Assembly (NCBI GenBank): GCA_030035585.1
Contig: CM057462.1
Coordinates: forward strand, 95,749,234 to 95,813,233
From: Dugong dugon
Taxonomy: Eukaryota; Chordata; Mammalia; Sirenia; Dugongidae
DNA: 64,000 nt
Direction of reading: 5' to 3'
The notes below the pieces were generated by a model that saw only the letters and a program-made list of their open reading frames with translations, was not told where the DNA came from and searched no databases. Each line of letters begins with the position of its first letter. Position 1 is the stretch's first letter. Shown in pieces: positions 24,201 to 36,200 of this stretch. The position numbers and the translations under genes are program-made.

Positions 24201-27200
24201 AGTGGCTATGTTAATATCAGACAAAGTAAATTTCAGAGCAAAATACTTCCAGGGATAAAGAAGGTAATTTCATAATGATAAATGGTAATTCATCAAGAGA
24301 ACATAATAATACTGAATGTTTATGCGCTTAATAGCAAAATTTTATTGTACACCCAATGCTGTATTTTTACACAAATAACATGTGCCTTCTATATTTGTTT
24401 GCCAACTGCGCCCTCCCCCCTTGAGGTATTTTCATAAGCACCACTATGCCAGTTTTTTTTACATGTTGCTGTAAAAAAAGTCAGCATAGTGTGCTTATGC
24501 AAATACCTAGTCACGGGGGAGGGTGCAGTTGGCAAACAAATGTAGAAGCACACATTATTTGTGTAAAAATACAGTAACAGTTTTTGCTTAAAAATACTTG
24601 AAGCAAAACTGATAGAAGTACCAAGAGAAATAGACAAATCCACAATTATTGTAGGAGATTTCAATATCTGTCTCTCAGTAATTGATAGAAGAAGCAGACA
24701 GAAAATCAGTCATTGTATAGAAGACTTAAAGAACACTATCAACCAACATGACTGAATTCATGTTTATAGAACATGTCATTCAACAATGGCAGTATGCAAA
24801 TTCTTTTCAAGGGCATGTGGAACATTCCTCAAGAAAGATCATATTCTGGGACATAAAACAAGTCTCAAAAAATTTTAAAAGGATTTAAGTCATACAAAAT
24901 ATGTTCTTTGACCACAACAAATTCAGTTAGAAACCAATGATAGAAAAATTTCTGAAAAATTCCCATATATTTGGGAATTAAATAATATACTTCTAAATAA
25001 CACATGGGTACAAATAAAACCAAAAGGGAAATGAGTAAGATTTTAACTGAACTAAAATAAAAGTATGACATATCAAAATTTGTGGGATGCCAGAAAAGCA
25101 GTACTTAATGGTAAATTTATAGTGGTAAAGGCCTATATTAAAAAAAGAAAAAAGATCCCAAATCAATGACTTCAGATCCCACGTTACAAATTAGAAAAAA
25201 GAGGAGCAAAGTAAACCCAAAGTAAATAGAAGAAAGGAAATAATAAAAATCTGAACAGAAATAAATGAACTAGAAAACTGGGGAGAAAATAGAGAACATC
25301 AATAAAGCCCAAATCTAGTTTTTTAAAAGATCAATAAAATTGATAACCTCTAGCCAGATTGATCAGTATAAAAATAGAGAGAAGACACAAATCACCAGTA
25401 TCAGAAATGAGAAAAGGGACATCATTATATATACTGCAGATATTAAAAAGATAATAAGGGAATACTGTTAACCATGAGCCAATGAATATGAAAAGTTAGA
25501 TACAATCAACAAACTCTTTGAAAGTACAAACTACTAACACTCACTTAAAAAGAAATAGATAACCTGAATAGCCCTATAACTATTAAAAATTTTGAATATA
25601 TAGTTTAAAACTTTCTCACCAAGAAAATGGCTTCACTGGTAAATTCTACCGTTTAAGGAAGAAATAATTCTATACAAATTCTTTCGTAAAATTGAAGAGA
25701 AGAGAATACTTCCCAACTTATTCGATGTAGCCAGCATTACTCTGATATTAAAACCAGACAAAGATATTACAAGAATAGAAAACCAGAGACCAATATCCCT
25801 CTGAACTTAGTTGCAAGAATTTTAAACAAAATTTTAGCAAATTGAATCCAACAATATAGAAACTAGATGATACAAATGACTAAATGGAGTTTATCACAAA
25901 AATTAAAAGATGGCTTAATATTCAGAAGTCCATAAATGCAATTAGTTTTTAACAAACTAAAAAGGTAAAAGCATAGGGACATCTCAACAGAGATGTTAAA
26001 AACGTTTGACAAAATCCAGCATTCATTCTTGATAAACCACTAGAAATTAGAAATAGAATGGAGTTTTCCCAACTAATAATAAATGATGTGTACAACAAAC
26101 TTACAGCTAAACTATCAAATAATAAAGAAGGACTGAATAATTTATCTCTAAGATTAAGAACAAGACAAGATGTCCACTCTCACAATTTCTATGTAATATC
26201 TTACTGGAAGTTCTAGCCATTGCAAGAAGGCAAGCAAAAGAAATAAAAGGCATTCGGATTGGAAATGACAAAGTAAAACTGTCTTTATGTAGAGATGATG
26301 AGATTGTCTAAGAAAATCTGTTGGAATTTACAAAAAACGGCTAGAACTAATAAGTGAATTTAGCAAGGTTGCAGGATGCAAGATCAATATACAAAATCAA
26401 TAATATTTCTATGTAATAACAACAAACAGTTGGAAATTTTAATTTAAAGAGCATAACCACTTAAAATCACCTCAGAAAATGTGAAATACTTAGGGATAAA
26501 TCTGACAAAGGGTATGAAATACCTCTACACTGAAAACTATAAAACATGGCTGAGAAAAATTAAAGACCTAAATAAATGGAGAGAGAGATATACTGTATTC
26601 ATTGATCAGAAGACTCAATGTTTTTAAGATGTCAATGTTTGCCAAATTGATCTATGTATCTAATGTAATCTTAATCTAAATCTCAGCAGGCATTTATGTC
26701 GAAATTGACGTAGTGATTCTAAAATTCTTAAGGAAAAGCAAAGGGCCTACAATAGTCAAATAACTTAGAAAAAGAAGATAATGTTGGAGAACTAACACTA
26801 CCTGACTTCAGAACTATCAACCAACAACAACATAATGCTACAGAAATCAAGACAGCATGGTGTTATTGAAAAGGTAGGTAAAATAGGTCAGTGAAACAGA
26901 ATAGGAAATCTAGTAATAAACCCACACATATATGGACAACTGATTTTCAGCAAAATTGCCAAGGTAATGCTGTGGAGAAAGGATAGTCTTGTAAACAAAT
27001 TGTTAGAACAATTGGATACGCCTGTCAAAACAAAAACAATGAACTTGGATCCATACCCAACACCATATAAAAATTAACTAAAAAGTAGATCAAAATCTTA
27101 AATATAAAATGTAAAACCATAAATCTTCTAGAAGAAAATATAGGTGAAAAATTACACAACATCCAAAGAATACAATGATTCAATATAATCATAAAAGAAT

Positions 27201-30200
27201 AAATTGATGCATTGGACTCCATCAAAATAAATAAAAAAAAATCTTGGGATCTTCAAAAGGTACTCTTAAGAAAAAAAAAACAGACCTATCTGATAAATGA
27301 CTTGTATCCAGAATATATAAAGAACTCTCAAAATTTAATAAGAGAACAAAAAACTCAATTTAAAAACTTGGCAGAGGATATGAGCAGACACTTTACCAAA
27401 AGAGGTAATTAAAGACAAATAGTCACATGAAGGTACTTAACATAATTAGCAATTAGGGCAATGCAAATTAAAACAACAATGAGATAACGCTACATATCTT
27501 TTAGAATAGCTAAAATTTAAAAGAATGACCCTAACAAGTGTTGGTGAGGATGTGGAAGAACTGAAAGTCTTATAAACCCAAAACCCATTGCTGTTGAGTC
27601 AATTCTGACTCATAATGACCCTGTAGGACAGTGTAGAACTGCCCTGTAAGGTTTCCAAGGCTGTAAATCTTTAACGAAGCAGACTACCACCTCTTTCTCC
27701 CACAGAGCAGCAGCTAGTAGATTCTAACCACCAACCTTTCAATTAGCAGCTGAGCACTTAACCACTGCACCACCAAGGTTCCCTCAAAAGTCTTACACAC
27801 AGCTTTATTTTATTTTCCACTTTAGAGAACAGTTTGACCTTAAAAAGTTAAAAGTACAACTGCCATGTTATCCAGTGGTTCCATTCGTAAGTACTTACCC
27901 AAGAGAAAGAAAGCATCTGTCCATACAAAGACTTGTGCATAAATGTATAGCTTTATTTATAATAGCCCAAAACTGAAAACAACCCAGATGTTCTTCACCA
28001 GATGGTTAAATGAAGTGTGTTATATCCATACTACTGCTTAGCAGTAAAAGGGAATGAACTGTAGATACACACAACTGCTTGGATGAATCTCAACATAATT
28101 ACACTAAGTGAAAAAAAACTTAGCCAAAAAGAACATACCTTATTATTCTGTCTATAAACAACTCTGGGACATGCAGACTAATGCATAGTGACAGAACATA
28201 TTAACAATTACCTGAGGATGGGGAGTGGAAAGGTGGGGAAGGATGGGAGCAGGGGATTACAGAAAGACATGAGGAAACTTTTAGGGGTGATGGGTATGCT
28301 CATTTTCTCGGTTGTGGGATGATTTCATGGGTGCATCCTCTGTCAAAACTTATGGAAGTTTACACTTTAAAAAGTGCGGTTTATTGTATATCAATTATAC
28401 TTCAATAATTCTTTTAAAAAGTAATTTTTCCTTCTAAACTCTCATCCTGTTGTGTTAACTGGTATGACTGATTTGACCATTTTGACCACATAGCCAAGTT
28501 AATGAAATGAACAACTAGCTAAGGGGACACAAGAACTTCATCTGAAGAGTGGAAAACAACATGCGCGAGGCATTAATCATGTTACTCAGAGAACTAAAGT
28601 AGGTTCCAGTGTGTGAGGATGGTGTACAGTTAATATCTTTAAATGTTCTGCCAAAAATTCAGAAACCAAAATGAGAGTGAACCACCACAGTAGATGATTC
28701 TATTTGTGAGGTGAATATATAGACTTTTCCACAGAAAAAAGCTGCACTTTTCTTCTTACAGTCCAAAACGCATTCAACAAAATAGCCACATTTTAAAATA
28801 TAAGTGTTAAAACAAGCCATTGATTTCTCAGATAAGTGAGAAATTGATTTAGCAGTAAGAGTGGAATGATAAGAGCTTACCTTTCATCTCTTCTGCTGTT
28901 TAATATTATTACATACGTCTTTACTTTTTCACAACTGTTTTGATTCACAGCATACTGACCCAGGATTCCTCTCTCTTTCCTCTGTGTTTTGATACGCCAG
29001 ATGCATTGTCAAGATCACTGGAGAAATGGTGTTGTCCTTTCCTGCTGGCATCACCAGACACTTTGCCAACAACCCATCCCCAGCTGCACTGACTTTTCGG
29101 GTGGTGAATTTCAGCAGGTTAGAACATGTCCTGCCAAATCCCCAACTTCTCTGCTGGTAAATATGATTTTGCACAAATATTTAGAAATGTGTGTGGCTGA
29201 GAACTTTGTACCTAGAGAAGCGATAAACCTTGATAGTGGAGTAGCACAGAGAAATCATCACTGCTCTATTGATTCAGTAGGAAATGCACCTACTGATTCA
29301 AACATACAACTTTTCCCAGCTGTCAAAGTTTTTGTGAGTGTGTGTGTGTATGCATGGCTGCATATACATATATGTATTTTAATGGCCAACTATCTCAAGT
29401 GGGTAAAGAGACGTTTAGAGTAATAAAATCTGTGTTAGTGATAATTTACTCATTGTCTGTTTTACTTTTCATTGGTAGACAGTGGATGAGAATGGTGGGA
29501 AATAAGCCCAATAACGGACTAAAATCCTTCTGTTGAATTAGCGTCTTTTTAAATCAAATGGTATTTGAATTGTGAGCTACTCTTTACATGACCTAGAAAA
29601 TATTCTTTGTGACACATAAAACTTCATTGTAATTGTAGTGTTTTGATGGAACTTTACATGTACGAAAAAAAAGAAGCTTATGTGAATTTTTGTATGAATA
29701 TAATTTTTCACATATTCTAAGTATTAAGCTTGAATATCAGGTCCTTATTATGTGTGCTCATGTGCACATTCACCCAATACGTATGTACATGCTGTTAAAA
29801 ATGATTAATTATATCGGGTTAATTATTTGCAATGGATGAGACAACAGCAGCATTCCTGGTATCTCCCTTTCCATCAAGTCCTGATATTACATCTAAAAAT
29901 CTCTCTCTGAAGTGGCTACTTTTCTCCTTTACTGAGACCTCCCTTGCCCACGTCACCACTATCAGTGCCCTGGACCACTGCAATTGCTTCCCTTCTTGCT
30001 TCCCTGCATCCAGTCTTGCCCCACACCAACACATTTTTCACACAGCAGACAGTCTTTTATGAGGTAAATCAGGTCATCCTTGCTCATAAGCCTCCAGCAA
30101 CTTCACATCGCACCCGTACCTAAACTTGTTACCATTTCCTTGGAGGTCCTGAGTCATCTATTGTTGCCTGCCTGTCTGTCCTCTTCTCTCACCATTCTGC

Positions 30201-33200
30201 CTCAAGATCCCTGTAGCTCTGGACACACCTGCCACTCTCAGAAACAACAGCAGGGCTTTTGTGCTTGTTTCCTCTGCCTGCGATACTCTTTCTGCCCTTC
30301 TTCACCTGGCTCCTAGTCATCCTTCAGATTCAGCTTCACCAAGTCTCCCTGACCCTCCCACACCCCTCCTCATCCCCCACCATTCCCAAACTAAATTATG
30401 TCCCCTTGTTATTCTGTCTCAAAGTCCTTTATTCTTTTTCTTTGTAGCACTTACTATAATTAATAATTATATATCTATTCATGTTTCTTCATTCATTCAT
30501 CTCCCCCACTAGACTGTAAGATCCATGAGGGAATGGAACATTCTGTTAGTTCACCACTGTATCTTCATACCTCCTACTGTGTCTGGCATCTAATAAGCAC
30601 TTCTAGTATTTATTGACTAAATGAACAATTTAAACATAACTTAAAGAATTTAGTCAGTGGGATGTTTATGCAGAAATAAGTAAATGTTGTTGGTATTTGG
30701 AATTTGAGGACCAACATAGTTACTCACATTCTTGCCTAAATGAGACTTTTTCATTCCACTAGTGAAAAAACAGTCGCGGGTCTTTCAGACAATTACAAAG
30801 GTCACTTTCTCCTCTGTGGCCTTTGCAAGGGCCTAACTGGCAACTTGAGTCCAGGTTTAATAGTATAAAAGAAATGATTTTCCATGAGGATAAAAAATAA
30901 ATGTGAAATGATTATTATTGGAAATTGACAAATCTTTATGTCACTTTCCCTCCCTCTCTTCGATGTGCATGTTGAGCCAGTTAATTTTACTTTTCAGGTG
31001 TTCGTCCATCTAAAATTAGAAATTGTATGCCACTACCTCATCAGTTTGTTTGTAAATGTTATTTTTATTATATTATTTTGCACTTTGAGGCAGTTATATT
31101 GCCAAGTTCTTAGGCATATATGCAATAATTTTATACATATATTAACATATAAACCAGTAACCAGATGCCATCAAGTCAACTTAAACTCCATGGTAACCCC
31201 ATGTACGTCAGAGTAGAACTGTGTTCCATGGGGTTTTCAAGTGCTGATTTTTTCCAGAGATAGGTCACCAGGGCTTTCTTCTGAGGCACCTCTGGGTGGA
31301 CTTGAACTTTCAACCTTACAGTTAGCAACTGAGTGCATTAACCATTTGCACCACCCGGAGACTCCTTGTGAGTTGCATTAAACAACACTCTGAGAGTGTT
31401 TTTGCTTGACTGTTAGCAGTCAAGTTAACCATTTGTACCATCCGGGGACTCCAGTGATATGTTGCTGGATATGAATTCTACGCCCCTGTCAAACAGTTAA
31501 CCAAAAGGTTGGAGGTTTCGGTTTACCCAGAGGCACTTCAGGAGAAAGCCCTGGCAGTCTACCTCCAAAAAAATCAGCCATTGAAAACCTTATGGAGCAT
31601 AGATCTACTCTGACACATACGGCGTTGCCATGAGTTGGAATCAACTCACGGCAACTGGTTTAGGGTGTATGCTTTTTTTGTTTTGTTTTGTTTTGGTTTT
31701 GGTATAGCAGGAAGGTATGAGCTGTAATAAGATTGACCTGGGCTGGACTCTTAACTCTATTACTTATAATTAGCAGTGTGACCTTAAGGAAGTTACTGAA
31801 TTTTGCTGACCCTCTATCCTCTTTTCTCCTGTCTCCTTCCTCTGGAAGCTTGGGTAACTTAGATACTTATAGATAATAAAAGTTTGGGTAGCCCTTACCA
31901 GCATCCTTAGCTCAGCTTGACTCAGGGGCAAAGTCTCAGGGACCAGGAGTCTTTTCATCCCCTTTGTAGAATCATAGAGAAGAATCACAGAACTTCGCTC
32001 TGTCCTCAATAACCTTATGCCACAGCACAGCCAAATCATGTGAGTCACGCTGAGACTTGACCTCCAACAGCCGCTTTCTCCTAACAGACCAGTAGCAATT
32101 TTAAGACCCTGGTAATTTTTAGACTCAGCTTTCTTGATTTGTTTGACCTCCAAAGGCTTAATCATAGCAATTTATTTTTGATCTGCCCTCTACTTTTCAA
32201 CCTTCCCTCTTCTCAAACGCTAATTTTCTCTTTTTATAAGTTAGCTCATCTTTAAAAACGAGGATAATAATTCTTCCTTTGTGAGGTAGATTTTAATGAA
32301 ATAATTTATAATGCATCTGGTAGAGTGCCTAGTAATAATAGGTGCTCGAGAAAGCATAGCTACTGTTATTGTATTATATAGGATATTCTGAAAATGAAAC
32401 ATCAGTGAATAGTTCTGTTGTTTAATCATGTGGGACCTCAGTTTCCTCATTATGTGGGAAGTGAGCAGATGCTTTACACGCTCTTGCCTGTGCGAGGACA
32501 AGCATTCACATGATTGTGTGAATGGTATGTGGACAGGCCTCTAAACAAAGCTGAACAACTCTCGTCATTGTTGTTAGGTGCCATCGAGTTGATTCCAACC
32601 CGTAGTGACCCCATGTACAACAGAATGAAACACTGCTTAGTCCTGTGCCATCCTCACAATCATTGCTATGTTTGAGCCCACTGTAGTACCCGTTGTGTCA
32701 ATCCATCTGGTTGAGGGTCTTTCTCATTTTTTTCACTGACCCTCTGCTTTACCAAGCATGATGTCCTTCTCCAGGGACTGGTCCCTTCTGATAACATGTC
32801 CAAAGTATGTGAGACGAAGTCTCTCCATCCTTGCTTCCAAGGAGTATTCCAGCTGAACTTCTTCCAAGACGGATTTGTTCGTTCTTCGGGCATACTGAAT
32901 ATTCTTTGCCAACGCCATAATTCAAAGGCGTCAATTCTTCTTCAGTCTTTCCTGTTCATTGTCCAGCTTTCACATGCATGAGGCAATTGAAAATACCATG
33001 GCTTGGGTCAGGCGTACCTTAGTCTTCGAAGTGACATCTTTGCTTTTTAACACTTTAAAGAGGCCTTTTGCAGCAGATTTGCCCAATGCCATATGCCATT
33101 TGATTTCTTGACTGCTGTTCCATCGGTGTTGATTGTGAATCCAGGTAAAATGTAACCCTTGACAACTTCAGTATTTTCTCCATCTATCATGATGTTGCTT

Positions 33201-36200
33201 ATTGGTCCAGTCGTGAGGATTTTTGTTTTCTTTATGTTGAGATGTAATCCATACTGAAGGCTGTAGGGATATAAAACTCCTTGGTTCAAGGCTGCACTCT
33301 ATTTTTCTATCATAATTACCATGATTATCATCACTTAAATTGCAAGATCACCTTCTAAGTAAAGTGATTTTTTATGATTTAGATGCTCTTGAATTAAGTA
33401 TTGTCTATGCTGAATAGGTAGCATGGTAATTTTAGGATCATCTTTTTCTCATTAGTAGATGATAAAGACTATGTTTATATTTGGCCAAAATATTTAACTC
33501 AGGAACTTCTGAGAAACTACTGGCTAACTCAGTCTAAGAACAAAACCAATGTACTTAGCTCTTTGATTGCATTAACTGACTAATTCAGATGAACCATTTG
33601 ATGACGTAGGAAAAGTCTATTAAGTTTGGGTTAATAAATAATTCACTCTGTAGAGCAACCAATTATCATCATAATTGGTTAATATTACTGAGTACTCACT
33701 GAGATTTATAGCAGTACAATAGCTCCGTATTACTATAATATGGTATTAATCTATTAACATGTCATGATACCATTCAGAATTGCATTTGTACTAAAACTGC
33801 ACTAGTGTTATAAAATAATCTCTAAGAATTGTCAAAGATGGATATAGACATTAGACATCCATTTGCTAAGATGCTTCTTGTGTGGTTTATATTTGATTCG
33901 TTATAAGATGCTACTCATTTTTCCTTCCCGATTGAATAGCGATAATACCCAAAATGATGCCAATACCAAGGAATTCTGGGTAAACATGCCAAATTTGATG
34001 ACTCACCTAAAGAAAGTGTCTGAACAGAAACCCCAGGCTACGTATTATAATGTGGACATGCTCAAATATCAGGTAAGCCTATTTATAGGATTAGGGTATC
34101 TGTTTCACGTTACAAATTTATATTCAAAAGTGTAGCATGAAGTAAAAGTAAGTAAAGTAACATATCTTTTAATATTATTTAAAGTCTATAATTTAAGGAA
34201 ATAAAAATTTTAAAGGATTAATTGAGGACTAGTGACTAGAATATGTATACATTTCCTTATTAGTCTAAACTTACCTGTAAAAAATATTATTAAAAAAATT
34301 AGAGAAACATGCCACAAAATGAGGTTGCAGAAAACTACATCAGTTAAAATTATAAATATTGAAAACTAGATCACTGTATCCTTAAGGATATTACTGAACT
34401 AAAACCTCTTATTTTTAATGATTAAATATAAGAAATACGATTTTTTTTCTAGTGTGATAGCCCTGTGGTACAGTTCTAATAAGATTTATTTTAAGAAATC
34501 GTTTAATGTTAGAAGGAGGTTTGATACAGTATGTGAGAACTTTCTTTTTTGTGTCTAGGATTGCCCTTACCTCAGATTACTACTGATCTAGCAAATAGGC
34601 CTATTTCCAACCAAGTTTCAAAGGCAAGAAGTAGTACAAATTCTAATGCCTGAGTATCCCATTGATTCCCAGCCACATGATCTTCTAGATTATTTTTAAT
34701 GCATTGTAATTTTTATGGTTAAATATGTTCAACTTCTTTTTCTTAAAATGAGGAAATAACATTGTTCTTTTTCGAAGTTGTGCTTTAATAGAAACCAGTG
34801 CATCTTATATCTCATTGTACTGTACAATCAGCAGGGAGCTTGTAAACAAATACTGGTTCTGAATTTAGTTCTGAATTGGTACCAAAAAATATCACAATAT
34901 AGTTGCTGGCCCTCACACACCCAGATTCTGATTTAGTTGGTTCAGGATGAAACCCAGCTATCTGTATTTTTTATAAGCCCTTCAGCAACTTTAACACACC
35001 CTACGGGTTGAAACCTATTTATTTAAATTACTGAAAGTAAGTTATCTATATGATGGTACATTTTACAAAAATGCCAACAAATACAACATTTTTTCCTCTA
35101 AGAATATTATCATCTAAACTTTGGACATCATAGATAAGACTATCAAATAAATTATATAATGCAAAATTTATAGTTTTTATAATTAAAGTAAAAAATACAT
35201 TTTGTTTAACTTCTAAACTTTTTTTTCTCAAAACATTTAAACATGTTTAGTGACTCCTTTAAGCTTCTGAGAGAAATGAGGGATAAGGAAGGGAAATGCC
35301 AATGTATTTCTTCTCTGAATGGCAAGTTAAATTTCAGGGCACATGAGTGATTCTCATCCCCAAAAGGGTGAAAATAAAACCGTGCTTGTATCCCGTTATG
35401 AACTCTGCTTACAAACACTGCATCTACATTTTCACTTCAGATAAAAAAATTTTGAAACTTTTATATCCTCTGTTTTTTGCTTTTTAAATCTCCATATTTG
35501 TTATCAAGTGAGCCTAGAAGGTAGGCAGAATTCACCTGTTGTAATGAGCTTGGTTTAAAGCGCTAAGGTGGAGGCAAGAGACTCAGGCCTGCTTCCCACT
35601 CTCCATGTGACCTTGGGCACCTTAAGTCTTCCTGAACCTCAGTTCCCTCACCTGTATATAAGAACAGCAATCAGACCTACCTAGATACTTCATCGGTTGT
35701 TGTGAGATGACTGTTGTTGTTCTTAGTTGCCACTGAGTCAATCCCCCGACTCATGGCGACCCCAGGTGTGCAGAGTAAAACTGCTCAATAGGGTTTTTAA
35801 GGATGCGACCTTTTGGAAGCAGATCGCCGGGCCTGTCTTCCCAAGTGCCTCTGGGTGGGTTCTCAAACTGCCAAGCTTTAGGCTGGTAGCCTAGAGCTAC
35901 TTAACCATTTGCGCCACCCAGGGGCTTCTTGTGAGATGCTAATGTTGTTGTTAGGTGCGATGGAGTCAGTTTTCAACTCATTGCAACTCAGAGTGGCAGA
36001 GTAGAACTGCCCCATAGGGTTTTCTAGGCTGTAATCTTTACAGGAGCAGATTGCCAGGACTTTTCTCCCAAGGAGCTGCTAGGTTGGTTCAAACTACCAG
36101 TCTTTCTGTTAGCAGCCAAGTGCTTTAACCATTGCACCGCCAGGGCTCCTTGAGATGCTAATAGCCTAGTATATTTCAAACTACTTTGTGATTGAAGCCC

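Larger units (their letters stand above)
21066..28424 (+). mobile_element. near full-length decayed L1 (L1M-type)
   Basis: Starts with the L1 5' UTR signature TTCTGGCCAAGATGGAGTAA. An ORF1 remnant at 22040-22378 has coiled-coil-like sequence and [10 protein letters not shown]. Reverse-transcriptase-region remnants run through about 24600-27400. The 3' end is TATATCAATTATACTTCAAT. AAAAGTAA at 21066-21073 and 28417-28424 may be the target-site duplication. It is interrupted by a palindromic element (24359-24574) and an AfroSINE (27577-27785). All frames are broken, so it is inactive. Confidence 0.85.
15203..29000 (+). other. SGIP1: SGIP1 intron, 13.8 kb (gene-free)
   Basis: GTAAGC donor and GATACGCCAG acceptor. 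About half is one decayed L1 (21066-28424). The stretches 16022-17640, 18270-18781, 18989-21065 and 28430-29000 show no recognisable gene. Near 16030-16180 a segment reading GGCTGCAAGTAGCAGAAAAC looks like an old interspersed repeat of unassigned family. 19250-19510 resembles another ancient repeat. The poly-A/T patches near 20170-20215 are simple sequence. Confidence 0.7.
29157..33939 (+). other. SGIP1: SGIP1 intron, 4.8 kb
   Basis: GTAAAT donor and TTGAATAG acceptor. It contains L2, MIR, AfroSINE and RTE relics listed separately. I see nothing recognisable in 29157-29825, 30640-31150 and 33301-33939, which are AT-rich unique-looking sequence. Confidence 0.75.

Noticed and set aside
28989..29423. 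144-codon frame over an SGIP1 exon
   Set aside because: Wrong register. The correct frame from 29001 gives the mu-homology sequence and joins in phase to both neighbouring exons.
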